Below, piece by piece: positions 60,490-64,000 of a stretch of DNA of 64,000 nt. The notes under the pieces are model-generated. The model was not told where the DNA came from. It saw only the letters and a program-made list of their open reading frames with translations, and made no database searches. The stretch spans positions 2,046,001-2,110,000 of the forward strand of contig NC_086368.1 in assembly GCF_036324505.1 (NCBI RefSeq). The letters are read 5' to 3'. The position numbers and the translations under genes are program-made. This stretch comes from Eleginops maclovinus (taxonomy: Eukaryota; Chordata; Actinopteri; Perciformes; Eleginopidae). How positions within the stretch are numbered: position 1 is the first letter of the stretch; every line of letters begins with the position of its first letter.

Positions 60490-60612
60490 TTATACTTTTT
60501 TGTAATGCTATTTAATTTCTATTGTAATGTACACTCTTTGTCTTTATACTGCTGCAATGCAAACATTTCCCAAATTGGGATCAATAAAGTACTTATCTAA
60601 CTATCTATCAAT
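60490..60612 (+). mobile_element. SINE/LINE 3' tail with (TCTA)n-like end
   Basis: TTGTCTTTATACTGCTGCAA then TTTCCCAAATTGGGATCAAT and AAAGTACTTATCTAACTATC is the familiar 3' end of a fish retroposon (CCCxxTTGGGATCAATAAAGT followed by TCTA repeats). How far it extends upstream is not clear. Confidence 0.5.
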
Positions 60613-61720
<1,108 letters not shown>

Positions 61721-61952
61721 TACAGCCGCGGAAAAAATGAAGACACCACTTCAGCATTATCAGTTTCTCTGGTTTTAGTATTTATAGGCATGTCTTTGAG
61801 TTGAATGATTTTTATTTTATTTTATTTTATTCTATAAACTACTGATATTTTTTGTCTGTGTTGGAATTCAACAGACACTGCACAGGCTGCCATACATGTA
61901 GAGATAAAGATTTAAGAAACATTTGGAGTGGTCTAATTTTTTCCGGAGCATG
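61721..61952 (+). mobile_element. TA-flanked MITE, copy 5
   Basis: It starts TACAGCCGCGGAAAAAATGA then AGACACCACTTCAGC and ends GGAGTGGTCTAATTTTTTCC then GGAGC, with the full family interior (TATAGGCATGTCTTTGAGTT, TTCTATAAACTACTGATA, GGCTGCCATACATGTAGAG). The last bases are CATGA instead of CTGTA, so the right terminus is eroded. Confidence 0.75.
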
Positions 61953-63383
61953 AGGTAATAATGCACTCAAATGCATTCCACCAGTTCAAAGTGCTCAATA
62001 ATGGGCAATAACAAAGTGAAACCAGTAGAGATAATATTCTCTTTTCTTCACTCCCCTCAGTGTTTACCATGTCCTCTCCCGAGCAGACTGTTTCCTAACT
62101 TACTGTGAGATAGCGGTAAAGTAATAATGACTATTCATCTTACAAAAACATCAAAATCCCTAATCCACACCTCATGATTGTTTTTTAAATTATTTTGCCA
62201 TTGAGGAAATCTCAAATAAAATCTATTCTGATGACAAACACACTTTTTTACCGACACATTCGAAATGTGTTAGTGTTTGAATTGAACAATAGTGTTATGG
62301 AAACAGCTTGGTTGTAAATTACCTCGGGAATGGAAGTGGAGGAGTAAACAGTGTCATTATGCATCACTTTAAGTTGCATAATGATATATTTAACATATGT
62401 AACAGTTTACATATTATACTGCAGGTAGGGGCTGTGGAAAAGAGAATATAAAGCGATCATTGTGTTGGACTTGTGTGTATTGGTTCATATTACTCCACAA
62501 GGTCTAGACAATATTTCTGTCCTTGATGTCCTTGAATATGTCTGAAGTTGTGAGTTTACAGGGTAGGTGTTCAGGTATTTGAAATAACATCTGATGGGTC
62601 AGAACTTATGCATGATTTGTGATGTCTAAACTATGAAACCAGTGAAACATAGTTTGCATGTCAGTGATGACGGCAGTTGGATTGTCATTTGAATAGAAGC
62701 GTTGGAGGGTTTGAGAGTGCACTATAACAAGTTGAAGAGTCAGTCGGTTCAGTATGTAAGTCAAGGATAAGGCTGATCCAGATCCCTCCGCCCCGTGTCG
62801 GTTTTTCTAGAATGACGCTTCACTGCACATTGTCCTCCTGATTACACGGCCACATACTACGGTTACGACTTGGCTGCCAATATTAATTGAAACACTGCCA
62901 GAGCCCATACCGTCTTTACTTCCTGTCTGTCCTCTTCTGTTGATTTATCTGACCTCCAGCGCTCTTTCTTTTAACCTTTTTCCTTCTCTCCCTTGGTCCT
63001 CCTTAGCAACGTGATGTTTCTGTGGATCCATTGTAGAACTCCACAAAGAGAAGGAGAGGCTAAGAGAGAGAGATAGAAAAAGCAAGAGATAAAGATAGAG
63101 AGACAAAGAGCAGAACTGCTTTTATGACAGAGAATCGTTAATATATTTATGTATCATTCAAAAACACTCTGATACTATGTTCTTATGCTGATGATTTGAT
63201 TCAAACATTATAACTGTAGTAGCTCTATGCTATCTTCTTGTTATTTAGCATGGTTATATCAATTAATTTGGTTTTTTGAAAAGTGTTGTCAATCTCATTC
63301 CTGTCAATTGGAGTGAGATACGTTTGAATAAATCAGGATCATCCTTTTTAAGGAATTAATATTAACTTGTATTGTGTAAAGCA
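61953..63383. other. No gene recognised
   Basis: No supported coding sequence. An AG-rich run lies near 63045-63110. Confidence 0.4.
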
Positions 63384-63445
63384 TGGGTGTCCAAACATTT
63401 CCCACTGAGGGCCACTCAGAAAAACACACGAAGGGCCGGACCTGT
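63384..63445 (+). mobile_element. hAT-type left-end remnant
   Basis: CATGGGTGTCCAAACATTTC then CCACTGAGGGCCAC and GAAGGGCCGGACC resemble the start of a widespread hAT family (xATGGGTGTCCAAACxTTTT...GGGCCAC). The rest of the element and its right end are not in the window or were lost. Confidence 0.45.
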
Positions 63446-63574
63446 ATACTGCCTCATAAGTTAAGATATAAGTTAGCAAGATCAATCCAATGTAGGTCAA
63501 TTATTCTTGATAATTGAATATGCTTTAAGAAAAAATATTTTGAGCTTGTTATGCAATTAAGTTATTGGGATTTG

Positions 63575-64000
<426 letters not shown>

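Overview
The window looks like transposon-rich non-coding DNA from a ray-finned (probably percomorph) fish. It has many long CA/GT dinucleotide tracts, Harbinger, hAT, Tc1/mariner, LINE and tRNA-SINE families of teleost type, a fish-type endogenous retrovirus remnant, and genes with GT-AG introns. I could not recognise any host protein-coding exon, rRNA or functional tRNA gene. Most open frames are short, or are read-through of microsatellites and minisatellites.

The most complete genetic unit is a PIF/Harbinger DNA transposon at 1530-4991. It has 16-bp identical terminal inverted repeats and a direct repeat of CAT (or CCATG) at its borders. Two convergent multi-exon genes can both be read without a stop or frameshift: a 344-residue DDE transposase on the + strand (four exons) and a 200-residue SANT/Myb-like partner on the - strand (eight exons). 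Its left end carries an almost identical 193-bp tandem duplication. A THAP-domain exon remnant and a promoter-like repeat follow at 5.7-6.4 kb.

The rest is a layered set of mobile-element debris. At 6.7, 33.7 and 51.4 kb lie three copies of one hAT-like element, each with an internal 33-bp minisatellite of different length. At 14-15.8 kb a LINE with an inverted 5' part and 13-bp target duplications sits inside an older repeat. At 17.06-17.43, 19.9-20.5 and 27.0-28.2 kb are hAT elements with 8-bp target duplications, and 18.5-19.5 kb is a further candidate. At 22.1 kb a TA-flanked MITE interrupts a second copy of that older repeat, and four more copies of the MITE lie at 26.3, 29.8, 40.6 and 61.7 kb. 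At 23.1-25.0 kb is a retroviral RNase H/integrase/env remnant broken by a SINE. At 35.4-36.6 kb is a 57-bp minisatellite. At 41.7-42.2 kb is a deleted Tc1 element. At 45.1-45.7 kb is an L1-clade reverse transcriptase remnant.

The most unusual structure outside the transposons is at 46817-47156. This patch of about 340 bp can be accounted for almost entirely as four segments copied, one of them inverted, from sites within about 1.1 kb on either side. It looks like a template-switching repair scar. A perfect 21-bp-arm hairpin at 43413-43458 may have a similar origin. All assignments come from reading the sequence; no database search or alignment program was run.
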